DNA of 20,647 nucleotides from Clostridiaceae bacterium (GTDB lineage: Bacteria; Bacillota; Clostridia; Oscillospirales; Acutalibacteraceae), in the NCBI GenBank assembly GCA_904502175.1, contig CAJGDU010000007.1, positions 1 to 20,647 on the forward strand, given 5' to 3'. The notes beneath the pieces are model-generated. The model made no database searches. It saw only the letters and a program-made list of their open reading frames with translations, and was not told the origin of the DNA. A program made the translations under genes and the position numbers. This document shows, piece after piece, positions 1 through 8,080 of the stretch (positions within the stretch are counted from its first letter, which is position 1; the number at the start of each line of letters is the position of its first letter).

Positions 1-137
1 AACCGGGCGCCGGCGGCCTCGAAGTCTTTCGCGACCGAGAGCGGGTCGTCGCTGTAGACCGTCATCTGCGCGTAGTCGCCCCGCAGGAGACGGACCGCTT
101 TGCCGTCAATGAGGTCGATGGCTGGAAACAGATACAT
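1..137 (-). CDS. hisA: HisA, phosphoribosylformimino-5-aminoimidazole carboxamide ribotide isomerase (N-terminal part)
   Basis: Only the first 45 or so codons are inside the window; the gene runs off the left edge. The protein begins MYLFPAIDLIDGKAVRL and continues with a GDY and a TVYSDDP stretch, which is the typical first beta-alpha unit of the HisA TIM barrel. HisA isomerises ProFAR to PRFAR in the cytoplasm (fourth step of histidine synthesis). In this family the Asp of the PAIDL motif is the catalytic base, and it is present. The ATG at 135-137 follows an AAGGAG ribosome binding site and lies 9 bases after the hisH stop, so it is the last his gene visible in this operon. hisF and hisIE would be expected beyond the edge but cannot be seen. 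Confidence 0.93.
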   Translation of the reverse strand, partial: MYLFPAIDLIDGKAVRLLRGDYAQMTVYSDDPLSVAKDFEAAGAR

Positions 138-146
138 AAAAACTCC

Positions 147-758
147 TTACTGCCTGCAGAACGCGTCGAGAAGCCGCAGCCCCACTTCCCCGGACTTTTC
201 CGGGTGGAACTGGCAGCCGCAGACGTTCCCGTTGGCGACGGCGGCCGTCAGCTCTTTGCTGTACTCCGTGGTGGCGACCACATAGGGGTCGCAGTCCGTC
301 GCGAAATAGGAATGGACGAAATAGACGAATTCCCCCTCCTTCGTATCCGCGAAGGCGGGATGGGAGAGGCCGGTGAAATGCAGGGCATTCCAGCCGATCT
401 GAGGGATCTTGAGGTCCGGGGCGATATACCCCTCCATGGGAACGACGTTCCCGGGAATGAGACCGAGGCCCTCATATTCGCCGTATTCATAGCTTTTTTC
501 AAACAGAAGCTGCATACCGAGACAGATGCCCATGAGGGGTTTCCCCTCCGCGCACAGCTCTTTGATGACCTCTGCAAGGCCGGTCGAGAAGAGCCGTTCC
601 TGGGCGTCCCGGAACGCGCCGACGCCGGGCAGGAACAGTTTGTCCGCCGCCCGGAGTCTGTCGGGGTCCGCCGTGATCTCCACGTCGTACCCGAGGGATC
701 GTAACGAGGACGACAGGGAGAACAGGTTCCCCATGCCGTAATCGATGATGGCGATCAT
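147..758 (-). CDS. hisH: HisH, glutamine amidotransferase subunit of imidazole glycerol phosphate synthase
   Basis: This 203-residue class I glutamine amidotransferase supplies ammonia from glutamine to HisF, which converts PRFAR to imidazole glycerol phosphate and AICAR. The catalytic triad is visible: Cys79 in a GICLGMQ nucleophile elbow, His185 and Glu187 in a QFHPEKS motif. The N-terminus MIAIIDYGMGNL and the LPGVGAF segment are also typical. Length matches the family (about 200). The ATG at 758 lies 2 bases downstream of the hisB stop, so translation is probably coupled. The partner hisF must lie past the left edge, beyond hisA. Nothing is missing or unusual. Confidence 0.97.
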   Translation of the reverse strand: MIAIIDYGMGNLFSLSSSLRSLGYDVEITADPDRLRAADKLFLPGVGAFRDAQERLFSTGLAEVIKELCAEGKPLMGICLGMQLLFEKSYEYGEYEGLGLIPGNVVPMEGYIAPDLKIPQIGWNALHFTGLSHPAFADTKEGEFVYFVHSYFATDCDPYVVATTEYSKELTAAVANGNVCGCQFHPEKSGEVGLRLLDAFCRQ

Positions 759-760
759 GC

Positions 761-1348
761 TTATAAAACTCCCTTCGTGGAGGGGATCTCGTCTTTCATT
801 GCTGGGTCGATGGCCACCGCTTCTCTCAGCGTGCGGGCCACGGACTTGAATGTGCCTTCGAGGATGTGGTGCGAGTTGCTCCCCGCCAGCTGGCGGATGT
901 GCAGGGTGACGTCCGCGTTGCGCACGAAGCCGAGCCAGAACTCTTCGCCGAGTTCGGTATCGAAGTCGCCGACCTTCTGCGTCGGGAGCGTGCAGTCATA
1001 GGCGAGATAGCTGCGGCCGGAAATGTCCACGGCGGACAGGATGAGCGCCTCATCCATGGGCAGGATGGTGCTGCCGTACCGGACGATGCCGCGCTTCTCC
1101 CCCAGCGCCTCGGAAAATGCTTTGCCGAGAGCGATGCCGATGTCCTCCGTCGTGTGGTGGAAATCTACCTGGGTGTCCCCTTTGCAGGCGACTTCCAGGT
1201 CGAACCGGCCGTGACGGGCAAACAGGGTCAGCATGTGGTCGAGGAACCCGACACCGGTATCGACTTTGCTCTTGCCGGTCCCGTCGAGGTCCAGTTTCAG
1301 CGTGATTTCTGTTTCCGCGGTGTTGCGGACGATCTCACTGGTTCTCAT
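761..1348 (-). CDS. hisB: HisB, imidazoleglycerol-phosphate dehydratase (monofunctional)
   Basis: HisB removes water from imidazole glycerol phosphate to give imidazole acetol phosphate, using manganese. The 195-residue protein shows GVGFLDHML (residues 32-40), HHTTED (64-69), a second His pair in SNSHHILEGTFKS and a C-terminal PSTKG. These are the duplicated metal-binding histidine motifs of the family. There is no fused histidinol-phosphatase domain, unlike enterobacterial HisB. The frame stays open 24 codons further upstream, but I chose the ATG at 1348 (MRTSEIVRNT): it has an AAGGAG site about 9 bases ahead and avoids overlapping hisC, whose stop is 4 bases away. The histidinol-phosphatase gene is not in the window. 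Confidence 0.96.
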   Translation of the reverse strand: MRTSEIVRNTAETEITLKLDLDGTGKSKVDTGVGFLDHMLTLFARHGRFDLEVACKGDTQVDFHHTTEDIGIALGKAFSEALGEKRGIVRYGSTILPMDEALILSAVDISGRSYLAYDCTLPTQKVGDFDTELGEEFWLGFVRNADVTLHIRQLAGSNSHHILEGTFKSVARTLREAVAIDPAMKDEIPSTKGVL

Positions 1349-1352
1349 AAGC

Positions 1353-2438
1353 TCATTCTCCTTTGCTCTGTTCACGGTCCTGCTCCACGAAGATCTCCTC
1401 CACTTTGGACAGGAACACATCCATTTGGGTCTTGGTACCGATGGTCACTCGGACCCAGTCGCTGATTTTCGGATCGGAAAAATGCCGTACCAGGACGCCT
1501 TTCTCCTTCAGCGCCAGATAGAGGTCTTCCCCGCTGATCCGGTCGGTCCGGACGAAGAGGAAGTTCGCGCTGGAGGGCAGCACCCGAAACCCCAGTTCTT
1601 CCAGGGCCCGCTGGGTGTAGCGGCGGTTGAACTGGATGGATTGGCAGCTGTTCTTGAAATAGGTGTTTTCCCGCAGTGTCACGACGCCGGCGGCGGCCGT
1701 CATGCGGTTGACATTATAGGGGTTCGTGGAATTCTTCAGGATCTTCAGGTCGTCGATGAGTTCCTTCGCGCCGAGGATGAATCCGAGCCGTCCGCCCGCC
1801 AGAGAGCGGGACTTGGAGAAAGTCTGGGTGACCAGCAGATTGTCATACCGGTAGAGCAGCGGGACGGCGCTGCGGGCGCCGAAGTCCACATAGGCCTCGT
1901 CGACGATGATGATGTTGTCGGGGTTCGTGCGGACGATCTGCTCGATCTCTTCCAGAGAGAGCGCGATGCCGGTGGGCGCGTTGGGGTTGGCGAGGCAGAT
2001 GGTCTTGCCGATGCCCTCGTATTCGCGCACGTCGATGGTGAAATCGTCCCGCAGAGAGATCTCCTCGTAAGGGATGTTGTTCAGGGTGGCGATGACCTTG
2101 TAGAACCCGTAGGTGATCTCCGGGAAAACGACGGGAGTCTCATCGTCCGCGAAGGCGAGAAACGCGTAGTTCAGCGCTTCGTCGGACCCGTTGGTGACCA
2201 TGACGTTGTCGAATTCGAGCCCGTAATAGTCCGCGACGGCCTGGGTCAGTTCCCGGCTCTCGGGGTCCGAGTAAAGCCGCAGTTTGCGGGACTGGTCCTT
2301 AATGACCGGAATGACTGCTCTCGGAGGGTCGAAGGGCGATTCATTGGTATTCAGTTTGATGTACTTCTGATCCTGGGGCTGTTCCCCGGGCACGTACGCC
2401 TCGAGTGCATCGAATTTTTTGGAAAAATACTTGCTCAT
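1353..2438 (-). CDS. hisC: HisC, histidinol-phosphate aminotransferase
   Basis: This 361-residue fold-type I PLP enzyme transaminates imidazole acetol phosphate with glutamate to form histidinol phosphate. Visible landmarks are the KLNTNESPFDPP substrate-binding start (about 28-39), NPNAPTG (151-157), the IIVDEAYVDF cofactor strand, and the Schiff-base lysine Lys209 in TFSKSRSLAGGRLGF. The length is normal for HisC. The ATG at 2438 follows an AAGGAGG site by 6 bases, and the gap to the hisD stop is 17 bases. Relatives such as aromatic aminotransferases share this fold, but the position between hisD and hisB settles the assignment. Confidence 0.96.
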   Translation of the reverse strand: MSKYFSKKFDALEAYVPGEQPQDQKYIKLNTNESPFDPPRAVIPVIKDQSRKLRLYSDPESRELTQAVADYYGLEFDNVMVTNGSDEALNYAFLAFADDETPVVFPEITYGFYKVIATLNNIPYEEISLRDDFTIDVREYEGIGKTICLANPNAPTGIALSLEEIEQIVRTNPDNIIIVDEAYVDFGARSAVPLLYRYDNLLVTQTFSKSRSLAGGRLGFILGAKELIDDLKILKNSTNPYNVNRMTAAAGVVTLRENTYFKNSCQSIQFNRRYTQRALEELGFRVLPSSANFLFVRTDRISGEDLYLALKEKGVLVRHFSDPKISDWVRVTIGTKTQMDVFLSKVEEIFVEQDREQSKGE

Positions 2439-2455
2439 CGGGGACCTCCTTCCTG

Positions 2456-3736
2456 TTATTCCGGGTCTTCCTCGAACCGGGAGCGGATGCTGCGCGCGTG
2501 GCCGTGCAGGCCTTCGTGGTCCGCGAAATCCGCGATATCTTCATAGACACGGGAAAGGGCTTCTCTCGTGTAGTAGGTGTACTGGGACTTCTTGACGAAG
2601 TCGTCGACGGACAGCGGGCTCGAGAACTTCGCGGTGCCGAGGGTGGGCAGCGTGTGGTTCGGGCCGGCAAAGTAGTCGCCGAGGGGTTCGGGACAGTTCC
2701 GTCCCATGAAGATGGAGCCGGCATGGCGGACCGCGTCGAGGTAGTCGAAGGGGTTGTCCATGCAGAGTTCCAGATGCTCCGGCGCAATCTCATTCGCGAT
2801 GTCGATGGCGGTGCGGATGTCCTCCGTGACGATGATCTTGCCGTTGTTCTCGATGGAGGGTCGGGCTATGTCTTCGCGCGGCAGTGTTTTCAGCTGCCGT
2901 TCGAGTTCCTCCGCCACGTTTTCCGCCAGTTCCATGCTGTCGGTGACCAGGACGGCGGTAGCCATTCTGTCGTGCTCGGCCTGGGCCAGCATGTCCGCTG
3001 CCACATGGCGCGGATCGCTCTTCCCGTCCGCCACGCAGAGGACTTCGGAGGGCCCGGCGATCATGTCGATGGACACGACGCCGAAGACCTGTTTCTTGGC
3101 CTCCGCCACAAAGGCGTTGCCGGGGCCGACGATCTTGTCGACCTTCGGGACGGTCTCCGTGCCGTACGCAAGGGCTGCGATGGCCTGGGCGCCGCCGACT
3201 TTAAAGATGCGGTCGACGCCGGCCACACGGGCCGCTGCCAGGACATAGGGGTTCACCTTGCCGTCCGGTCCGGGCGGGGTCGTGATGACCAGTTCCTTTA
3301 CCCCCGCGATCTTTGCAGGGATGGCGTCCATGAGGACCGTGGACGGATAGGCGGCGGTGCCGCCGGGGACATAGAGGCCGGCCCGGTCGACCGGAATGAC
3401 CTTCTGCCCCATGACGATGCCGTCTTCATCGTTGATGAGGAAGCTTGTGCGCTTCTGCTTTTCGTGGAACTTGACGATGTTGGCCGCGGCCCGTTCCAGG
3501 ACCCGGCGGAAGTCGCCGACGACGGCAAAGGCCTCGTCGATCTCCGCTTCGGAGACCTCCAGCGAAGTGAGCGCTGCCTTGTCGAATTTCAGGCTGTATT
3601 CCAGGAGCGCTGCATCGCCGTTTTTCCGCACATTGTCGATGATGCCGGCCACGACGTCTTCCACGCCGCTCTTGAGATCCTGACGGAAAAAGAGTTCTTC
3701 GTTCGGGACCTCTCCGTATCGGAAGATTTTGATCAT
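2456..3736 (-). CDS. hisD: HisD, histidinol dehydrogenase
   Basis: HisD carries out the last two oxidations of the pathway, L-histidinol to L-histidine, with two NAD+ and a zinc ion. The 426-residue protein has YVPGGTAAYPSTVLM (about 122-136), the KIVGPGNAFV strand, IDMIAGPSEVL, the zinc-ligand segment AQAEHDR (Gln252, His255), GPNHTLPT with the catalytic His, and a closing LHGHARS. Length is as expected (about 430). The start ATG at 3736 overlaps the hisG stop in an ATGA arrangement (4-base overlap), implying translational coupling. Confidence 0.97.
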   Translation of the reverse strand: MIKIFRYGEVPNEELFFRQDLKSGVEDVVAGIIDNVRKNGDAALLEYSLKFDKAALTSLEVSEAEIDEAFAVVGDFRRVLERAAANIVKFHEKQKRTSFLINDEDGIVMGQKVIPVDRAGLYVPGGTAAYPSTVLMDAIPAKIAGVKELVITTPPGPDGKVNPYVLAAARVAGVDRIFKVGGAQAIAALAYGTETVPKVDKIVGPGNAFVAEAKKQVFGVVSIDMIAGPSEVLCVADGKSDPRHVAADMLAQAEHDRMATAVLVTDSMELAENVAEELERQLKTLPREDIARPSIENNGKIIVTEDIRTAIDIANEIAPEHLELCMDNPFDYLDAVRHAGSIFMGRNCPEPLGDYFAGPNHTLPTLGTAKFSSPLSVDDFVKKSQYTYYTREALSRVYEDIADFADHEGLHGHARSIRSRFEEDPE

Positions 3737-4359
3737 TGCTGTTCCACCTGTTCTTTCAGTGATGCCACCAGCTGTTCCAGCTCTTCGGTCTTGAACTGGA
3801 AACTGGATTTGTTGGCGATGAGCCGGGCGCTGATGGGAAAAATATCCTCATAGACCTGCAGGTCGTTCTCCTTCAGCGTGCTTCCGGTCTCCACGATATC
3901 CACGATGACGTCGGACAGCCCGAGGATGGGCGCGATCTCGATGGAACCGTTGAGCTGGATGATATCGATGTCGCGGCTCTTCCCCGCGTAATAGTTCCTC
4001 GCTATGTTAACAAATTTCGTAGCGACCCGCAATGTCTTCGAATGGTCGTCGTGGAAGTCCTTCTTCGCCGCGACCATCATTTTGCAGACGCCGGTTTTGA
4101 GGTCGAGCAGTTCATAGACGTTGGGCCGGTACTCTTCCAGGATGTCCTTGCCGGCAACGCCGATGTCGGCGGCGCCCCGTTCCACGTAGATGGCCACGTC
4201 GGAGGGTTTGACCCAGAAGAAACGGACGCCGGACGCCTCGTTCTCGAAAATGAGTTTGCGGTTCTTTTCTTTGATGGAAGGGCAGTCGTATCCCGCGGCC
4301 TCGAACATGGCGTAGACGCGCTCGCCGAGTCTTCCCTTCGGAAGGGCCACATTAATCAT
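3733..4359 (-). CDS. hisG: HisG, ATP phosphoribosyltransferase catalytic subunit (short form)
   Basis: HisG condenses ATP and PRPP to phosphoribosyl-ATP, the committed and feedback-controlled step of histidine synthesis. At 208 residues this is the short form, which lacks the C-terminal ACT-like regulatory domain and works as a hetero-octamer with HisZ. The start INVALPKGRLGE and the PRPP-binding loop VIVDIVETGSTLKEN (about 151-165) are clear. The open frame extends 14 codons upstream, but the ATG at 4359 begins exactly at the conserved family N-terminus. It overlaps the end of hisZ by 8 bases, which fits fixed-ratio production of the two subunits. Confidence 0.97.
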   Translation of the reverse strand: MINVALPKGRLGERVYAMFEAAGYDCPSIKEKNRKLIFENEASGVRFFWVKPSDVAIYVERGAADIGVAGKDILEEYRPNVYELLDLKTGVCKMMVAAKKDFHDDHSKTLRVATKFVNIARNYYAGKSRDIDIIQLNGSIEIAPILGLSDVIVDIVETGSTLKENDLQVYEDIFPISARLIANKSSFQFKTEELEQLVASLKEQVEQQ

Positions 4360-5476
4360 TTGTTTCAAGGACTTCGACCCCCTTGTTGTTGAACTTGACA
4401 AGCTGGCGGCAGCTCAGCTTTTTCGGGACCTCCCGCTGGACGGAGACGGAGAGGCCCTGCTTACGGTAGGTCTCCACCATATCCTTCAGCGCGTCCGGTT
4501 CCGCGGCCTCGTCACAGAGCAGGATGACGTCGACGTCGAACCGCTCCGGCTCGGCCAGGAAGGACTCCAGAAGGTCCAGATAAAGGGCAAAACCGATGGC
4601 GCCGGACTTCCGGCCCATCCGCTTCATGAGGCGGTCGTACTGTCCGCCGGTCAGGATGACATCGGGGATGCCTTCCACATAGCCCTGGAAGACGATGCCG
4701 TCATAATAACGCATGTCGTTGACGAGAGAGAAATCGAAACGGATGCGGTCCGCGCCGTCCCAGCGGTCCAGTTCCGCGGAGATGTCGCGCAGTTCCGCCA
4801 GTGCCTCCGCCATTTCCTGGCCCGCGCAGATGGCTTCCAGTTCCGAAAGGACCTTGTCCCGCTGACCGTAGATGCCGATGAACTTCACCAGTTTTTCCGC
4901 AAGGTCTGCGGAAACGCCGTAAGCCTCGCAGACGGCGGGGACTTCGTGGGCATTTTTGTCTGCGATGAGCGTCGTGATGCGCTCCGCGAACTCCTGCCCC
5001 GCCTCAGCCTGGGACAGAAGGCCGGAGAGGATGCCCATGTGGGAGATCTCCAGGACGTAGTCTCCGGAGATGGTCTTCAGACTCTCCACCGCCAGACGCA
5101 GCACTTCCATGCGGTCGTAGGCGGTCAGGTCGCCCATGCACTCGAGACCGGTCTGAAGGATCTCTTTATAGACATGGGTGCTGTCGGAGATGCGGTAGAC
5201 GTTTTCGTTATAGTAGACCCGCTGCATGCAGCCGGGTTCATCCTGATAGTTTTTGATGATCGAGAGGGTCACGTCGGGTTTGAGCGCCATCAGTTTTCCG
5301 TTGGTGTCGGTGAACGTGATGACACTGTCGCTGACCAGAAAGTCCTTGTTGCGGGCATAGAGGTCATATTCCTCGAATTTGCTCATTTTATAGGGCTGGT
5401 AGCCGTATTTCCGATACAGGGACCGCAGGGCGAAGACCGCCCGTTCCCCGGTTTTCAGGATACTTTCGTCAAACAT
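4352..5476 (-). CDS. hisZ: HisZ, ATP phosphoribosyltransferase regulatory subunit
   Basis: HisZ is a histidyl-tRNA synthetase paralogue without aminoacylation activity. It binds short HisG and gives it activity and histidine feedback. The 374-residue protein resembles the HisRS catalytic core: a motif 2-like stretch around YARNKDFLVSDSVITFTD, LKPDVTLSIIKN, and near residue 280 an ILTGGQYDRLMKRMG glycine-rich segment. It is too short for HisRS and carries no anticodon-binding domain of normal form. It is the first gene of the his operon, 33 bases after the -10 box, with a GGAGG site 7 bases before the ATG. Confidence 0.93.
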   Translation of the reverse strand: MFDESILKTGERAVFALRSLYRKYGYQPYKMSKFEEYDLYARNKDFLVSDSVITFTDTNGKLMALKPDVTLSIIKNYQDEPGCMQRVYYNENVYRISDSTHVYKEILQTGLECMGDLTAYDRMEVLRLAVESLKTISGDYVLEISHMGILSGLLSQAEAGQEFAERITTLIADKNAHEVPAVCEAYGVSADLAEKLVKFIGIYGQRDKVLSELEAICAGQEMAEALAELRDISAELDRWDGADRIRFDFSLVNDMRYYDGIVFQGYVEGIPDVILTGGQYDRLMKRMGRKSGAIGFALYLDLLESFLAEPERFDVDVILLCDEAAEPDALKDMVETYRKQGLSVSVQREVPKKLSCRQLVKFNNKGVEVLETND

Positions 5477-5495
5477 ACGGGACCTCCGATATAAT

Positions 5496-5531
5496 TTAGC
5501 TTGTTAGCATATTACCGTGTTAGCACGCTAA
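5496..5531 (-). promoter_or_regulatory. Candidate his operator (GCTAA/TTAGC repeat cluster)
   Basis: The promoter spacer holds the palindrome TTAGC-GT-GCTAA (5531-5520). TGCTAACA occurs twice in the same orientation 16 bases apart (5525-5518 and 5509-5502), and the second copy is followed by AGCTAA (down to 5496). The cluster covers the spacer, the edge of the -10 box and the likely start point, so a bound protein would block RNA polymerase. A TrpR-family HisR-type repressor, known to control histidine genes in some Firmicutes, is a plausible binder, but that is inference. No regulator gene is present in the window. Confidence 0.6.
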
Positions 5532-5537
5532 AGTCAA
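5509..5537 (-). promoter_or_regulatory. his operon promoter
   Basis: Read on the minus strand, a -35 TTGACT (5537-5532), a 17-base spacer and a -10 TAATAT (5514-5509) make a near-consensus housekeeping promoter. Transcription would start near 5502, leaving a leader of only about 25 bases before hisZ. That leaves no room for a T-box or peptide attenuator, so control is probably at initiation. Confidence 0.85.
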
Positions 5538-5552
5538 GTCTTTTTTCAATAT

Positions 5553-7961
5553 TTATCTTCTATGGCGCCGTCCATACCCGGTGCGGCTGCGCAGATGACA
5601 GGATTCACAGACCCGATAACGGTAGTTCCAGGGCAGTCTCCGGCCGCATCGTTTGCAGCGGTTTTCCGGCAGCTGCTGTTTTTCCAGAAGCTCTGTGATG
5701 CCCTCGGAGATGACGCGTTTTTCCTCCCGGATGTCCGGCAGTTCCTCATCCTGGCCGAAGCGCTCCAGATAGTAGTAGAGCAGGTCGCAGACCTTGTAGG
5801 CGTATTCGAGTTCCTGCAGTTCCACCCGGTTGGGGATCTCTCCCCGATACGGCAGATAGTCGATGGAATGGACCGTCCGCCCGGCCTGTTCTTCGAGGAA
5901 CAGCCGGACCCAGAGTTCCCGCAGGGCGTCCTCCTTCTCGTCGAAGGGGATCATCAGGAACCGGTAGATGAGGTCTTTGTCGTCGGACAGCTCCTCGAGC
6001 TGTTCGCAGAGTTCGATTTTCAGCGTGAGGTCCGCCTTGTGATAGCCCGCCTTTTCGGGGATGTCGTTCCACCGCTTCAGGATGTCGGACAGCTGGGCGT
6101 CGAGCCCCAGCAGGGACGGCGGGAAGTCGATGACCGCGCTGTCGAGCGGCGGGTTCTCGGTCAGGAGCTGTTTGCGGATGAACCGCTTCTCTCCGAAGGA
6201 GTTGACGAAGCCGATCTCGTACATGCCCCGTCTGCCGGCCCGTCCGGCGATCTGCTGGACTTCGTCGGGTTTGAGGTACCGGACCTCTTCCCCGTCATAC
6301 TTGGACTGTTCGAGGAAGACGATGCGCCGGATGGGCAGGTTCATGCCGAGGCCGATGGCGTCGGTGGCCACCACGACCTGGGTCTCCCCGTTCATGAATT
6401 TGCGGGCCTCCTCGTGGCGGACGTCGTACGGCAGCGCGCCGTAGATGACGCTGCAGAGCACGCCGCGGCGCTGCAGTTCCGAGGCCACCGCGTGGACGTT
6501 CCGGCGGGAGAAGACGATGAGGGCGTCCTTCTCTTTGACGGAGCCCGGGAAGTCGAAGGTCTCGTTGTCGAGGGCCAGACGGGTCTGGCGCTGATGGTAG
6601 ACCACTTCGTAGGTGTCTTCGCAGTCTTCGATGAGGTGGATGAGCAGCTGCACCGCGTTCAGGGCGCAGCAGACATGCACTTCTTCGGCGCAGACGCCGA
6701 GGACCGCCGTGGTCCAGGCACCGCCCCGGTCCTTGTCCGCGATCATCTGGGCCTCGTCGATGACGGCGCAGTCATAGATGGTGGAAAGGTTCAGCATCTC
6801 CACCGTGGAGGCCTGGTGCTTCGCCCCGGGGATGTCGATGGTCTCTTCCCCGGTCAGAAGGTTACACGGGACGTTCGCGAAGTTCATGGCCTCGAACTGC
6901 TCGTAGGCCAGAAGGCGCAGAGGGCCTAAGTATATGCCGGTCTCGGCCTGTTTCAAGGCCTCGATGGCCTGGTATGTTTTTCCGCTGTTGGTGGGGCCGG
7001 CGTGGATGATGAAATGCCGGTCCATCCGCCTTGCCAGCGGGTAGAGTTCAATGTAGTTGTCGGGAATTTCCCGCAGCATGTTCTCATGAAGGTGACGGAG
7101 CCGTTTCTGCTCGCTCTCGTAGAACTTCATGATCTTGCCGTAACGGCCGTTCTTTTTCAGAAGGGCGATGACGTGGTCCGTGGGCATCGCCTCATAGAGA
7201 CGGCGATAGACCTCCCCCATGAGCCCCGCGGAAGTGATCTCCGCCGCGGACTTCGAGACAAAGGAGCCCGTCTTCGGCAGCTTGTACCGGTGGGACAGTT
7301 CCAGCGCGAAGCTGTACGCCGGCGGCATGCCCTGCAGGACATATTTGTAGAGGATGGGCTCCAGGAGACCCGCGTCGTCATAGACGCGCAGATAGTCCCC
7401 CACGTTGTCGGCATTCAGCCAGCCGATGGACGCGGGACGGCCGTCATAGGTCAGCCCGAAGACCCGGACCCGCTGGGTCATATAATACTTTTCCAGTTTG
7501 GCGACGAGCCCCTCGGTGAACTCCGGCAGGAACTCCGCCGCCATCTCCGGGACCGTCCGGTCGGGCTCATAGTTCGCGGCCTGCTGCTTTTTCTCATAGG
7601 AGCGCAGGACCTTTCCGACATTGATGCCCTGGTTGCGTTTCAGATTGCCCCGGATGAGGCCGATCTCACTGTCGTAGATGGTCCGAAGGCGGGCCACCTC
7701 TTCCGGGTCCTCCTCGAGGAGTTTCCGGAGCGATTCGTTCTCCCAGAGCGCCATGTCGAGGTCGTTCCGGTACTGCTCCGTGTCCCGGTATGCGGCGAGG
7801 ACCTTCTGCTTCGCCGAGGCGGACACCGATGCATCGCCCCCGTTTCCTTCGGCGATGTACTTCTCCCAGTAGTCGTTCGCCACCTGCTTCTTGGTCTTCG
7901 CCCGCAGGTACTTTTCGTAGTTCTTCAAAAACCGCTGGAACATTCCGCTGCTGTCTGACAT
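5553..7961 (-). CDS. SUV3-like superfamily 2 RNA helicase with C-terminal zinc motif
   Basis: About 802 residues, resembling the ATP-dependent RNA helicase of the mitochondrial degradosome (SUV3). Positions below count from the ATG. The motor core starts near residue 315: Walker A HAGPTNSGKT, motif Ia GPLRLLAYE, the TGEE segment, motif II VIDEAQ, then VFSRRNVHAVA, motif V TDAIGLGMNLPI and motif VI QQIAGRAGRRG near 570. The C-terminus carries CKRCG...CESC, a probable zinc ribbon. The first 300 residues are a helical, charged region I do not recognise. The ATG at 7961 was chosen because the GTG at 7970 sits inside the AAAGGAGGTGAGG ribosome binding site. An RNA decay or ribosome-related role is likely but not shown. 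No terminator is visible between its stop and the his promoter, so readthrough into his is possible. Confidence 0.85.
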   Translation of the reverse strand: MSDSSGMFQRFLKNYEKYLRAKTKKQVANDYWEKYIAEGNGGDASVSASAKQKVLAAYRDTEQYRNDLDMALWENESLRKLLEEDPEEVARLRTIYDSEIGLIRGNLKRNQGINVGKVLRSYEKKQQAANYEPDRTVPEMAAEFLPEFTEGLVAKLEKYYMTQRVRVFGLTYDGRPASIGWLNADNVGDYLRVYDDAGLLEPILYKYVLQGMPPAYSFALELSHRYKLPKTGSFVSKSAAEITSAGLMGEVYRRLYEAMPTDHVIALLKKNGRYGKIMKFYESEQKRLRHLHENMLREIPDNYIELYPLARRMDRHFIIHAGPTNSGKTYQAIEALKQAETGIYLGPLRLLAYEQFEAMNFANVPCNLLTGEETIDIPGAKHQASTVEMLNLSTIYDCAVIDEAQMIADKDRGGAWTTAVLGVCAEEVHVCCALNAVQLLIHLIEDCEDTYEVVYHQRQTRLALDNETFDFPGSVKEKDALIVFSRRNVHAVASELQRRGVLCSVIYGALPYDVRHEEARKFMNGETQVVVATDAIGLGMNLPIRRIVFLEQSKYDGEEVRYLKPDEVQQIAGRAGRRGMYEIGFVNSFGEKRFIRKQLLTENPPLDSAVIDFPPSLLGLDAQLSDILKRWNDIPEKAGYHKADLTLKIELCEQLEELSDDKDLIYRFLMIPFDEKEDALRELWVRLFLEEQAGRTVHSIDYLPYRGEIPNRVELQELEYAYKVCDLLYYYLERFGQDEELPDIREEKRVISEGITELLEKQQLPENRCKRCGRRLPWNYRYRVCESCHLRSRTGYGRRHRR

Positions 7962-7980
7962 GGTCCTCACCTCCTTTATA

Positions 7981-7993
7981 ATAGTGAAACTAT
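7981..7993. repeat. Short palindrome just upstream of the helicase ribosome binding site
   Basis: ATAGT-GAA-ACTAT is a perfect 5-base-arm inverted repeat lying 19 bases before the helicase ATG in an AT-rich leader. It could be a small operator or chance. I found no clear -35/-10 pair for the helicase between the V-ATPase terminator and this point. Confidence 0.35.
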
Positions 7994-8032
7994 ATAGAAA
8001 TCATAATCTGATATACTCTAGCAGAATTGCCA

Positions 8033-8069
8033 TAAAAAAGCAACGGCTGAGGCCAAATGGCCCCAGCCG
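8033..8069 (-). terminator. Intrinsic terminator of the V-ATPase operon
   Basis: On the minus strand an 11-pair GC-rich stem (one G-T pair) with an ATTT loop spans 8069-8044 and is followed by a run of six T (8039-8034). It lies just after the ntpD stop and separates the V-ATPase operon from the helicase gene. Confidence 0.93.
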
Positions 8070-8080
8070 ATCACTTTGTT

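Noticed and set aside
1349..1420. Longer HisB with an N-terminal extension starting at 1420
   Set aside because: The extension overlaps the end of hisC, has no family similarity and lacks a ribosome binding site; the ATG at 1348 has one and matches the conserved start.
1233..3853. Long plus-strand open frames opposite the his genes, and similar ones opposite the helicase and V-ATPase genes
   Set aside because: They are antisense readings of GC-rich genes with Asp/Gly/Val/Arg-rich low-information sequence, no good ribosome binding sites and no recognisable domains.
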